DNA of 64,000 nt from the NCBI RefSeq assembly GCF_003325755.1, contig NZ_QORI02000001.1, positions 248,001-312,000 on the forward strand, read 5' to 3'. Shown here one piece after another: positions 25,764 through 33,739 of this stretch. Positions within the stretch are counted from its first letter, which is position 1; every line of letters starts with the position of its first letter. The stretch is from Pseudomonas sp. SST3 (GTDB lineage Bacteria; Pseudomonadota; Gammaproteobacteria; Pseudomonadales; Pseudomonadaceae). The translations under genes and the position numbers were made by a program. The notes beneath the pieces were generated by a model that did not search any database, was not told the origin of the DNA, and was given only the letters and a program-made list of their open reading frames with translations.

Positions 25764-27209
25764 ATGCAATTGACTCGAAGCCTGCCCGTAGATATCGCCC
25801 CCGTCGCAGAGACAGCGGCACCCTCCCGGTCGCTTTACTTCGCTCTGCTCGATGCACCGGGTAGCGATAGCGCCCGCACCAGCGCGGCGGACTACCTCAA
25901 CAGCCAGCTGGAAGCCGCAGCAGCACTGCCCTGCGATTTGCCGCAGGATCCGGCTGAGCTAGGCGATTGGCTCGGCAGCCATACCGCAAAGATCGGCGGC
26001 CAGTACCAGACCTACCTCGACGAGCGCCGTGCCGGTGCGCCGCGCCGTTATTTCTCCAGCAAGGCCCACGCCCTGCATTTCCTGCGCGGGGTGGCGCCGA
26101 CCAAACTGGTCGACGGCGCCTGGCTCTACGGATTGCTGCAGCGCTGGGATGATGCCCGTTTCGCCGCACTGATCCAGACGTACCTGGAAGAACTCGGCGA
26201 AGGCCTGCCGGAAAAGAACCATGTGGTGCTCTATCGCAAGCTGCTTGCCAGCCAAGGCTGCGACGACTGGCAGAACCTGGAGGACGACAACTTCGTCCAG
26301 GGCGCGATTCAGCTGGCCTTGGCCGAGCACGCCGAACAGTTCCTGCCGGAGGTGATCGGATTCAACCTGGGCTACGAACAACTGCCGCTGCACCTGCTGA
26401 TCAGTTCCTATGAGCTCACCGAGCTGGGCATCGACCCCTACTATTTCACGCTGCATGTGACCGTCGACAACGCCGACAACGGCCATGCCAAGAAAGCCAT
26501 ACAGGGCCTGCTGGATGCCTGGCCGCAGGTTGGCGACAGCGAGGCCTTCTATCGCCGGGTCATCAACGGCTACCGCCTCAACGACCTGGGCGCCAGTACG
26601 CTTTCGGTGATTGCCGGGTTCGACCCGGAGCAGGAAGTGCTGCGTGTACTGGAGAAGAAGTCGAGCGTCGGCCAGTTCGTGCATTCGGACTATTGCCGTT
26701 TCGATGGCCGCACCGTGAATCAGTGGCTGGCCGAGCCGGCGCTGATTCCGCAGTTCCTCGATACCCTGCAGCAGCGCAGCTGGATCAAGCGTCACGAAGA
26801 CCCGCAGCACAGCCGCTTCTGGCAACTGATCACCGGCGAACAGGCGCCCATGTTCGGCGTTTTCAGCGCCCACGAGCAGCAACTGATTCACGACTGGATC
26901 GCCGGCGATTGGCTGGCCGAACAGGCCCCAACCCGCGGCAAGCCGCATCCCGCATTGGCGCAGCGCCAGGGCCAGTTCAGCGGTCGTCGGCTAACGTCGA
27001 GCGAGCGCTCCAGGCCCGCTCTGGTGCACAGCCCGGAACAGGCCATCAGCGACTTCGATCAGGAAGCCCAGCTGCTCGAACAACAACTGGCGCAACTGCC
27101 GACTCGCGAGGCACGCATGCGCCATCTGCTGCCCTTGCTGGCGCCGACCCGCCACCACAGCGCCGCCGGTCTGCTGGCCACTCGAATTTTTACCGGACTC
27201 TTCAACTGA
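25764..27209 (+). CDS. Haem-oxygenase-like diiron oxidase family protein
   Basis: Protein of 481 aa belonging to the iron-containing redox (haem-oxygenase-like fold) family. The all-helical core at about 80-260 shows candidate iron ligands in the expected order: EEL (142-143) and NHVVLYRKL (H153), an EVIGF/GYEQ region, then H231-x3-D235-x2-D238-x2-H241 in FTLHVTVDNADNGHA. Related diiron enzymes perform N-oxygenation, C-C cleavage or desaturation in natural-product pathways. The C-terminal 150 residues are helical and Gln/Arg-rich without a recognised domain. A methyltransferase gene follows 34 bp downstream and is probably cotranscribed. The reaction is unknown. Confidence 0.75.
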   Translation: MQLTRSLPVDIAPVAETAAPSRSLYFALLDAPGSDSARTSAADYLNSQLEAAAALPCDLPQDPAELGDWLGSHTAKIGGQYQTYLDERRAGAPRRYFSSKAHALHFLRGVAPTKLVDGAWLYGLLQRWDDARFAALIQTYLEELGEGLPEKNHVVLYRKLLASQGCDDWQNLEDDNFVQGAIQLALAEHAEQFLPEVIGFNLGYEQLPLHLLISSYELTELGIDPYYFTLHVTVDNADNGHAKKAIQGLLDAWPQVGDSEAFYRRVINGYRLNDLGASTLSVIAGFDPEQEVLRVLEKKSSVGQFVHSDYCRFDGRTVNQWLAEPALIPQFLDTLQQRSWIKRHEDPQHSRFWQLITGEQAPMFGVFSAHEQQLIHDWIAGDWLAEQAPTRGKPHPALAQRQGQFSGRRLTSSERSRPALVHSPEQAISDFDQEAQLLEQQLAQLPTREARMRHLLPLLAPTRHHSAAGLLATRIFTGLFN

Positions 27210-27243
27210 CGAAGGCGAACGCTCGCCAGGGAAACGGAAGCAC

Positions 27244-28191
27244 ATGACAACGGAATCAGCCCAGGACCGCGCGCTGCTGCACTTGGCTCAGGCGCTCCAC
27301 GAGCGCGGCTATCACTTCATCACACCCACGCCACTCACCCACGAACGCGTCAACAGCCGCGTCGAAAATGCGCTGGCCAAAGACCTGTCGGGGGTCTTCG
27401 GCTGGAGCCGGCCCTTTCAGCACGAGCTACTACCCCCCGCGATCTTCAGCCTGATGGACCAGGCCGGCGTGCTCGTCCCCTGTGGCTCGCGCTGGCGTAG
27501 CCGGGTGCGGCTGTCGAGTCTCGACGGGCAACTGTTTGTGCATTCGGCCTACCCCACCGATGCACCCGACGCGGTGTTCTTCGGCCCGGACACCTACCGT
27601 TTCGCCCATGCCATCCAGGCGCACCTGAACAATCATCCAGGGCATATCGGCCGCGTCGTGGATGTTGGCTGCGGCTCCGGTGCCGGCGCCATCCTCACTG
27701 CGCTGGCGCGGCCACAGGCTGAAGTATTGGCCGTGGATATCAATGCGTCGGCGCTGCGCCTGACGCGCATCAACGCGGCCTTGGCGGGCGCTGACAACCT
27801 GGTGGCCCGGCACAGCGATCTGCTCAACAGTGTCGAGGGCGAATTCGATTTGATCCTGGCCAACCCGCCCTATCTAGTCGACCCGGGCGAGCGTGCCTAT
27901 CGCCACGGCGGCGGTCCGCTGGGTGCCGGGTTGTCATTGGCAATCCTCGACAGCGCGGTGGAACGCCTGGCTCCAAGCGGCACGCTGCTGCTCTACACCG
28001 GCGTGGCGATGGTGGGCAATCAGGACCCGTTCCTCCGCGAAGTCCGCCAGCGTCTGGAGGGCCGAGGCCTGCAATGGACCTACCGCGAAGTCGACCCGGA
28101 TGTGTTCGGCGAAGAACTGCTCGAAGGTGCCTATACCGAGTGCGATCGGATCGCCGCGGTGGTGCTGGAAGTGACCCGGCCGGCGGATTGA
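27244..28191 (+). CDS. Class I SAM-dependent methyltransferase (NPPY type)
   Basis: 315-aa enzyme with a Rossmann-type SAM domain at about 130-300: motif I VVDVGCGSGAGA, the acidic end of strand 2 in VLAVDINASALRLT, and the catalytic NPPY in LILANPPYLVDPGE. NPPY enzymes methylate planar nitrogens in bases, rRNA or glutamine side chains (PrmC, RlmG, HemK relatives). The N-terminal 120 residues are a separate domain, as in PrmC/RlmG-type enzymes. It lies 34 bp after the diiron-enzyme gene, so a joint function, including modification of a small molecule, is possible. The specific substrate is not visible. Confidence 0.8.
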   Translation: MTTESAQDRALLHLAQALHERGYHFITPTPLTHERVNSRVENALAKDLSGVFGWSRPFQHELLPPAIFSLMDQAGVLVPCGSRWRSRVRLSSLDGQLFVHSAYPTDAPDAVFFGPDTYRFAHAIQAHLNNHPGHIGRVVDVGCGSGAGAILTALARPQAEVLAVDINASALRLTRINAALAGADNLVARHSDLLNSVEGEFDLILANPPYLVDPGERAYRHGGGPLGAGLSLAILDSAVERLAPSGTLLLYTGVAMVGNQDPFLREVRQRLEGRGLQWTYREVDPDVFGEELLEGAYTECDRIAAVVLEVTRPAD

Positions 28192-28249
28192 AGCGCTGTG
28201 CGGTGCGATACCGGGACACCGCGTGGAAAGCGCTTCGCGGTTTTTCACG

Positions 28250-29182
28250 CTAAACCGGCAGCAGCACCAGGCAGATCGATAGGGTGATCAATGAGCCCAG
28301 CGTCGAGTACAGCACTACGCGCGACACCCGCGAGGCCTCTCGGCCATAGAACTCGGCAAGCATGTAGGGCCCGGTGCCGGTGGGCAGTGCGCTCAGCAGC
28401 AGCGCCGAATAGGCCCAGAGGGTCGGCAGCTCGAATACCTGAAACGCCAGGTACCAAGTGATCAGCGGCTGAGCCACCAGCTTCAAAGCCACCAGCGGCC
28501 AGACGCCCGCGACCTTGCCGCCTGGCTGCGGCTGGGCGAGAAACAATCCCAACGACACCAATGCGCAAGGTGCCGCCGCCGCGCCGAGCAAGCTGAGCAA
28601 GGTCGCCAGCGGAACCGGTAGAGCCCATCCACTCGCGGCCCAGAAGCCACCGAGCACAGGCGCCACCACGAGCGGGTTACGCAACAGCGCGGCGCTGACC
28701 TTGCCCAGCGTGCGGCTGAAGCCCTGACCGGCATGCAGACCGGTCTCCACGCAGGCCAGGGCAATGGCGAACAGCACGCAGACGACGATGATCGACGCCA
28801 CCATGGCCGGCTGCAGCGCCTCGTCACCGAGCACCAGCATGGTCAGGGGAATGCCGACGTAGCCGGTGTTGGCGTATGACGCGCCGAGCGCATCGAGGCT
28901 AGCGTCGGCCAGCGGCTGCTTCTGCACCAGTCGATAGACCAGGGTGAAACCGAACACGCCAAGGCAGCCAACGGCAAACGCGGTGATGAAACCCGGCTGC
29001 CAGAGCTGCTCCCAGGTGGAGGTGGCAACCACGCTGAACAACAGCGCAGGCAGCCCTAGCCAGACGACGAAACGATTCAATTCGGAGGCGCCATTCGGCC
29101 CCATGCGGCCGGTGCGTCGGCAGAGATAACCCAGAAGAATCAGCGCAAAAACCGGTAGGACGACGTTGACGACAGCGGACAT
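28250..29182 (-). CDS. AEC (auxin efflux carrier) family transporter
   Basis: Integral membrane protein of 310 aa with about ten helices in two five-helix repeats. N-terminal VVNVVLPVFALILLGYLCRR and NRFVVWLGLPALLFSVVA are typical of the AEC/BASS-like carriers, as is SYANTGYVGIPLTMLVLG in the middle. Bacterial members export or import carboxylates such as malonate or malate. Its transcript converges on the methyltransferase gene. The substrate is not predictable from context. Confidence 0.85.
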   Translation of the reverse strand: MSAVVNVVLPVFALILLGYLCRRTGRMGPNGASELNRFVVWLGLPALLFSVVATSTWEQLWQPGFITAFAVGCLGVFGFTLVYRLVQKQPLADASLDALGASYANTGYVGIPLTMLVLGDEALQPAMVASIIVVCVLFAIALACVETGLHAGQGFSRTLGKVSAALLRNPLVVAPVLGGFWAASGWALPVPLATLLSLLGAAAAPCALVSLGLFLAQPQPGGKVAGVWPLVALKLVAQPLITWYLAFQVFELPTLWAYSALLLSALPTGTGPYMLAEFYGREASRVSRVVLYSTLGSLITLSICLVLLPV

Positions 29183-29484
29183 GGTTTCTCATCGGCAGGC
29201 TCGCCGACAACGGGCTGGCGGCGCGGGAAGGTGTGCGGCCAATGGCCGACGGCAAACCTTAGCAAAGAATGGTTCTTCGCGGGTTATTAGGAAGTGAGGG
29301 GTGATACAGGGCTGATAAGACGGCTGTAGCGGCTGGCCTGAACATTTCCCTTTCAAGCCAGCCAAACAGAATCAGACTTGCCAATCCGATATCAACCCAA
29401 CGTCACCCGCACTCCTAAGCGAGGCGAGCCTCGGCTTCGGCTTCGGGTAGCTTCGGCGCCGCACTTCGCAGCCATTACCAAACC
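29183..29484. other. Gene-free intergenic stretch
   Basis: No coding sequence or strong regulatory pattern is seen in these 302 bp. They contain the AEC gene leader and the 3' side of the next leftward gene. A small hairpin (gaggc-ga-gcctc) occurs near 29420, within a run of cggcttcgg repeats. Confidence 0.5.
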
Positions 29485-30009
29485 TCAGTGCAGCATGGTC
29501 GATGGGCTGTAACCGTTAGGTTCGGCGCGCGCTGCGGCAAACTCGGCCTCGACTCGCCCGCGCATCGCATCAGGCCCCTGTGGGAAACCGCTGCGATCAC
29601 TGTAATCCCATTCGGTCACCCACTCGCTTTCAGCGGAAAGGCCGTTGGCGCAGGACAGGTCCAGCGCGGTGATGCCTGCCACAGCGCCCGCAGCGATGGC
29701 GGCGTTCACCTGCTCGGTGCCGTTTTCGATGCTCATGCCGAGCCCAGCCAGATCCAGCACATCACCGCCGATGCGGCCGTAGATCCAGGGTTTGGGATCA
29801 TCGCTCAGCAACAGGCCGATACCGGTCGCCACTTCGCGGGCGCCGCAGGCGCGAATCAGCCCCTCATGCCCGGGCACGCCAAGAAACCGCGCCAGCCTGC
29901 CGGGCATGGCCAGCTGCGCAACGCCCAGCCCGATGCTGAACCAGCCGAGGCTACGCGCCAGTGAACGGGCGGAATGATTGGTATGGGTTACTCGATGTGG
30001 AACGCTCAT
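29485..30009 (-). CDS. Conserved hypothetical membrane protein
   Basis: 174-aa protein starting at the ATG at 30009 after GGAGAG. Hydrophobic segments are visible at about 20-40 (LGWFSIGLGVAQLAMPGRLA) and in the middle (DVLDLAGLGMSI; AAIAAGAVAGITALDL). The C-terminal third is soluble and acidic. Similar proteins lie next to zinc alcohol dehydrogenases in pseudomonads and are labelled cyclase/dehydrase-like, but that label is not supported by a visible motif. It precedes the alcohol dehydrogenase gene on the opposite side, separated by 190 bp, and is read in the same direction. Confidence 0.7.
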   Translation of the reverse strand: MSVPHRVTHTNHSARSLARSLGWFSIGLGVAQLAMPGRLARFLGVPGHEGLIRACGAREVATGIGLLLSDDPKPWIYGRIGGDVLDLAGLGMSIENGTEQVNAAIAAGAVAGITALDLSCANGLSAESEWVTEWDYSDRSGFPQGPDAMRGRVEAEFAAARAEPNGYSPSTMLH

Positions 30010-30199
30010 GAATCTCTCCTCAGGAAGCCGTCTGAATAGCGAGACAACTGCATCAGCGAACCCTGTGAAAACGTAGCGAGCGAAGGTCAGGCGAGGCGAA
30101 GACAGGCTAAAAGCGGAGTTTACGAGCCGCAAGTGGGCTCTTTATTAGCCTGTCTTCAACGCAGCATGGCCGAGCGCGGTGGTGTTCACAGGGTCTGAC

Positions 30200-31371
30200 T
30201 CAGGGTTTGAGAACTACCTTGATGCAACCGTCCTGCTTGTCGCGGAAGGTCTTGTACATCTCGGGCCCCTGCTCAAGGCTGACGCTGTGAGTGATGACGA
30301 AGGATGGGTCGATCTGGCCTTCCTGGATGCGTTTGAGCAGGTCGTCGGTCCAGCGGTTGACGTGGGTCTGGCCCATGCGGAAGGTCAAGCCTTTATTCAT
30401 TGCCGCGCCGAAGGGAATCTTGTCGATCAGCCCACCATAGACGCCCGGAATGGAAATGATCCCGGCCGCCGGCAGACGTAAATCATCTCGCGCAGTACGT
30501 GGGGACGATCGGTTTCCAGCATCAACGCCTGCTTGGCGCGGTCGTACATGGAGTCGATGGAGCGCGCCGCGTGCGCTTCCATACCGACCGAGTCGATGCA
30601 CTTCTCCGGCCCCTTGCCACGGGTCAGCTCCTTGAGCCGCTCGAGCACGCTTTCCTCATCGAAGTTGATGGTGATGGCGCCACCGGCGCGGGCCATGGAC
30701 AGCCGCTCGGGCACGTTGTCGATGCAGACCACCTGCTCGGCGCCCATCATGACCGCGCTGCGAATGGCGAACTGGCCGACCGGGCCGGCGCCCCAGATAG
30801 CGACAGTGTCGGTGGGTTGGATGTCGCACTGGGCCGCCGCCTGCCAGCCAGTCGGCAGGATGTCGCCAAGGAACAATACCTGCTCATCGGTAAGCCCGTT
30901 CGGGATAACGACCGGGCCGACATCCGCATAGGGTACGCGCACGTATTCCGCCTGACCGCCGGCATAGCCGCCGGTAAGGTGGGTGTAGCCGTACAGGCCG
31001 GCGGTGGTGTGGCCGAAGACCTTGTCAGCGATGTCCTTGTTACGGTTGGTGCGCTCGCACACCGAGAAGTTGCCGCGCCGACACTGGTCGCATTCGCCAC
31101 AGACGATGGTGAAGGGCACCACCACACGGTCGCCGACCTTGAGTTTATGGTTGGCGGAGCCGACTTCCATGACCTCGCCCATGAACTCGTGACCGACGAT
31201 GTCGCCGTGCTTCATGCCCGGCATGAAGCCGTCGTAGAGATGAAGGTCCGAGCCGCAGATGGCGCAGGAGCTGACCTTGATGATGGCGTCGCGCGGGTCT
31301 TCGATTGAGGGGTCCGGGACGTGGTTATCGCAGCGGATATCGTGCTTGCCGTGCCAGCGAAGCGCTCTCAT
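30200..31371 (-). pseudogene. Zinc-dependent alcohol dehydrogenase, one-base frameshift
   Basis: Medium-chain, zinc-dependent dehydrogenase of about 390 codons, related to glutathione-independent formaldehyde dehydrogenases. The 5' frame (31371 to about 30470) shows the catalytic zinc ligand region CAICGSDLHLYDG, GHEFMGEV, the structural zinc cysteines in CGECDQCRRGNFSVC, and the nucleotide-binding IWGAGPVGQFAI. The 3' end is in another frame (to 30200: [10 protein letters not shown] ... CIKVVLKP). The shift lies in the GC run at about 30461-30473; one additional base restores a VCRxxGIISIP reading. The ATG at 31371 is preceded by AGGAG. Either a recent pseudogene or a sequence error. Confidence 0.85.
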
Positions 31372-31785
31372 GGAAAAATCTCCTGGTCGGGTGTCTGGAA
31401 CGCCGCCGTGGTGGTTCTTCCTGATATTTCGCCGCGAGGCGGCAGCTGCTCCTGGTCCGATTGCTGCCATGCGGCAGAGCTACGGCGTGCGCACTATCAG
31501 ATTTTTAGTAAGCGCGGCTGCGGCAGAGTTGCCTGAATCCAGCGCAATGAGGCGGAATCGCCGACGAACTGCGATAAATGGCGCTGGATTGAGACGTTAT
31601 ATCGGCCTAACGCGGAGATGCATTATCGGCACGTCACGCTGTTCGTAGGAGCGAGCTTGCTCGCGAACCGGCGCTGGCGCCAACACGGAGCATGGCTGAG
31701 CACGGATCGCTAGCTGCTGGCTCCTACAGAAGCACAAAGATAGTCACGGACCGCCTGCTAACGTCTCACGGCGCCCCCTTTGCGC
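31372..31785. other. Leader region of the alcohol dehydrogenase plus REP pair
   Basis: These 414 bp carry the upstream region of the leftward alcohol dehydrogenase and the 3' side of the SDR gene. The only clear structure is the REP pair at 31645-31727. Short reading frames here do not resemble known proteins. Confidence 0.5.
31645..31727. repeat. Inverted REP pair (REPIN)
   Basis: A canonical REP gtaggagcgagcttgctcgc.. at 31645-31667 faces a degenerate partner (..tagctgctggctcctac) at 31707-31727. The left unit is identical over 23 bases to the REP at 16978-17000 beside fliP. Confidence 0.8.
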
Positions 31786-32646
31786 TTAGCCTTTGCCGGG
31801 GCGGATAGAGGCGTAGCCGTTGCGATAGCTTGCATACTGCGGCGTCCAGCCCAGGGCACGGGCGCGGGCATTGCTGCAACGTTTGCTGCCGGCGCGGCGG
31901 GTCATCGTCTGCTCGGCCCAATGGGTCACCCCGAGCCGCTCACGGAGCCAGTCGATGACTTCATGCAGCGGGGCCGGATCATCGTCGACCCCCAGATAGC
32001 AATCCTCCAGATCGCCTCCATTCAGATCGGTCTGCAGCAGGCAAGCCAGCAGCGCTGCGGCATCGTCACGGTGCACGCGGTTGCTGTATTGGGGAGGTTC
32101 GCGGTCGACACGCAGGCCGGCACGGACCTGATTCTGCATCCAGGGTCGCGCGGGGTCATAGAGCCCGGCCATACGCACCCGTGTGGCCGGAATGCCGCTA
32201 TCCAGTGCCAGCTGCTCGGCCTCCAGCATCACCTGACCGGTATAGCCGGTGGGCTCGGTGGGAGAGGTCTCGTCGATCCACTCCCCGTCGTTCTGCGCGT
32301 AGACGCCGGTGCTGGAAAGAAAAAACAGCCGTTTGGGTTGCTGCCCGCGCTGCTGTAGCCAGCCGAGGGCATTGCGCAACCCATCGACATAGGCGGTACG
32401 GTACCCCGCTTCGTCATGCTGACTGGCCGATGCGGCGTATACCAGATAGTCCAGCGTACCGTTGGGCCAGCTGCGCGGCACTTCGCTCGCGGACAGATCA
32501 CCCTTGACCGGTAAGATCGGTACCGGCAGACCCGCTGCCTGGCGACGCAGGCCGTAAACGGTCCAGCCCGTCCGGCTCAGCTGCAGCCCGAGACGGATGC
32601 CGACATCGCCGCAGCCGGCGATCATTACAGAGGGACGAGTTGCCAT
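31786..32646 (-). CDS. NAD(P)-dependent epimerase/SDR family protein (YeeZ-like)
   Basis: 286-aa Rossmann-fold protein of the extended SDR type. The nucleotide-binding motif is SVMIAGCGDVGIRLG near the N-terminus. FFLSSTGVYAQNDGEWIDET holds the catalytic Ser region, and EAEQLAL/ARVRMAGLYDPARPW follow. The usual YxxxK motif is degenerate here (TGYTGQVMLEAEQ), as in YeeZ relatives. The ATG at 32646 begins the GxGxxG strand directly. The gene diverges from oxyR (168 bp). No pathway is evident. Confidence 0.82.
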   Translation of the reverse strand: MATRPSVMIAGCGDVGIRLGLQLSRTGWTVYGLRRQAAGLPVPILPVKGDLSASEVPRSWPNGTLDYLVYAASASQHDEAGYRTAYVDGLRNALGWLQQRGQQPKRLFFLSSTGVYAQNDGEWIDETSPTEPTGYTGQVMLEAEQLALDSGIPATRVRMAGLYDPARPWMQNQVRAGLRVDREPPQYSNRVHRDDAAALLACLLQTDLNGGDLEDCYLGVDDDPAPLHEVIDWLRERLGVTHWAEQTMTRRAGSKRCSNARARALGWTPQYASYRNGYASIRPGKG

Positions 32647-32814
32647 GGCGGTTGCTCCGTAACCATTGCGGGTCACTCAATCGGCCCGCCTTACTGGAGT
32701 GTACCGCTGCCCGGTGAGTTTTGCCGCTGATCAGCTCGCCATGAACGGGCGCTGTCCAGTTGGTTCGAACTCGAGCAAAGGCTATGCTAGCCCGCACCCT
32801 GATGGAAACTCGCT

Positions 32815-33735
32815 ATGACACTGACCGAACTGCGCTACATCGTCACGCTCGCCCAGGAACAACATTTCGGCCGCGCCGCCGAGCGTTGTCACGTCAGCCA
32901 GCCAACCCTCTCGGTGGGAGTAAAAAAGCTCGAGGACGAGCTCGGCGTGCTGATTTTCGAGCGGACCAAAAGCGCGGTCCGACTGACGCCGGTCGGTGAA
33001 GGCATCGTCACCCAGGCACAGAAGGTGCTCGAGCAGGCGCAAAGCATTCGCGAGCTGGCCCAGGCGGGCAAGAATCAGCTGGCGGCGCCGCTCAAGGTCG
33101 GTGCCATCTATACCGTCGGCCCGTACATGTTTCCGCATCTGATCCCGCAGCTGCATCGCGTGGCGCCGGACATGCCGCTGTATATCGAGGAAAACTTCAC
33201 CCACGTGCTGCGCGACAAGCTGCGCACCGGCGAGCTGGACGCGATCATCATCGCCCTGCCGTTCCAGGAAGCCGACGTGCTGACGCTGCCGCTGTATGAC
33301 GAGCCGTTCTATGTGCTGATGCCGGCCAACCATCCGTGGGCCCAGAAAGAAACCATCGACACCGAGATGCTCAACGACAAGAGCCTGCTGCTGCTCGGTG
33401 AAGGTCACTGCTTCCGCGATCAGGTGCTCGAAGCCTGCCCGACCACTCGCAAGGGCGAGGCCCCGAGCCACACCACGGTTGAATCTTCGTCGCTGGAAAC
33501 CATCCGCCACATGGTCGCCTCCGGTCTTGGTGTATCGATACTGCCGCTGTCGGCGGTCGACAGCCATCACTACTCTCCCGGCGTGTTGGACATTCGTCCG
33601 CTGACCGCACCGGTGCCGTTCCGCACCGTGGCGATCGCCTGGCGCGCGAGCTTCCCGCGTCCGAAGGCAATCGAGGTGCTGGCCGACTCCATCCGCCTGT
33701 GCTCGGTCGCCAAACCGCCTGCTGCGAACGCGTGA
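32815..33735 (+). CDS. oxyR: Hydrogen peroxide-sensing regulator OxyR
   Basis: LysR-type activator of peroxide defence genes, 306 aa. N-terminal winged helix: LRYIVTLAQEQHFGRAAERC then HVSQPTLSVGVKKLEDELG. In the ligand domain the two redox cysteines are conserved with the right spacing in HCFRDQVLEAC (Cys-x8-Cys), which form the disulfide of the active state. recG follows after 4 bp, the usual arrangement in pseudomonads, so the pair is likely an operon. Confidence 0.96.
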   Translation: MTLTELRYIVTLAQEQHFGRAAERCHVSQPTLSVGVKKLEDELGVLIFERTKSAVRLTPVGEGIVTQAQKVLEQAQSIRELAQAGKNQLAAPLKVGAIYTVGPYMFPHLIPQLHRVAPDMPLYIEENFTHVLRDKLRTGELDAIIIALPFQEADVLTLPLYDEPFYVLMPANHPWAQKETIDTEMLNDKSLLLLGEGHCFRDQVLEACPTTRKGEAPSHTTVESSSLETIRHMVASGLGVSILPLSAVDSHHYSPGVLDIRPLTAPVPFRTVAIAWRASFPRPKAIEVLADSIRLCSVAKPPAANA

Positions 33736-33739
33736 ACCC

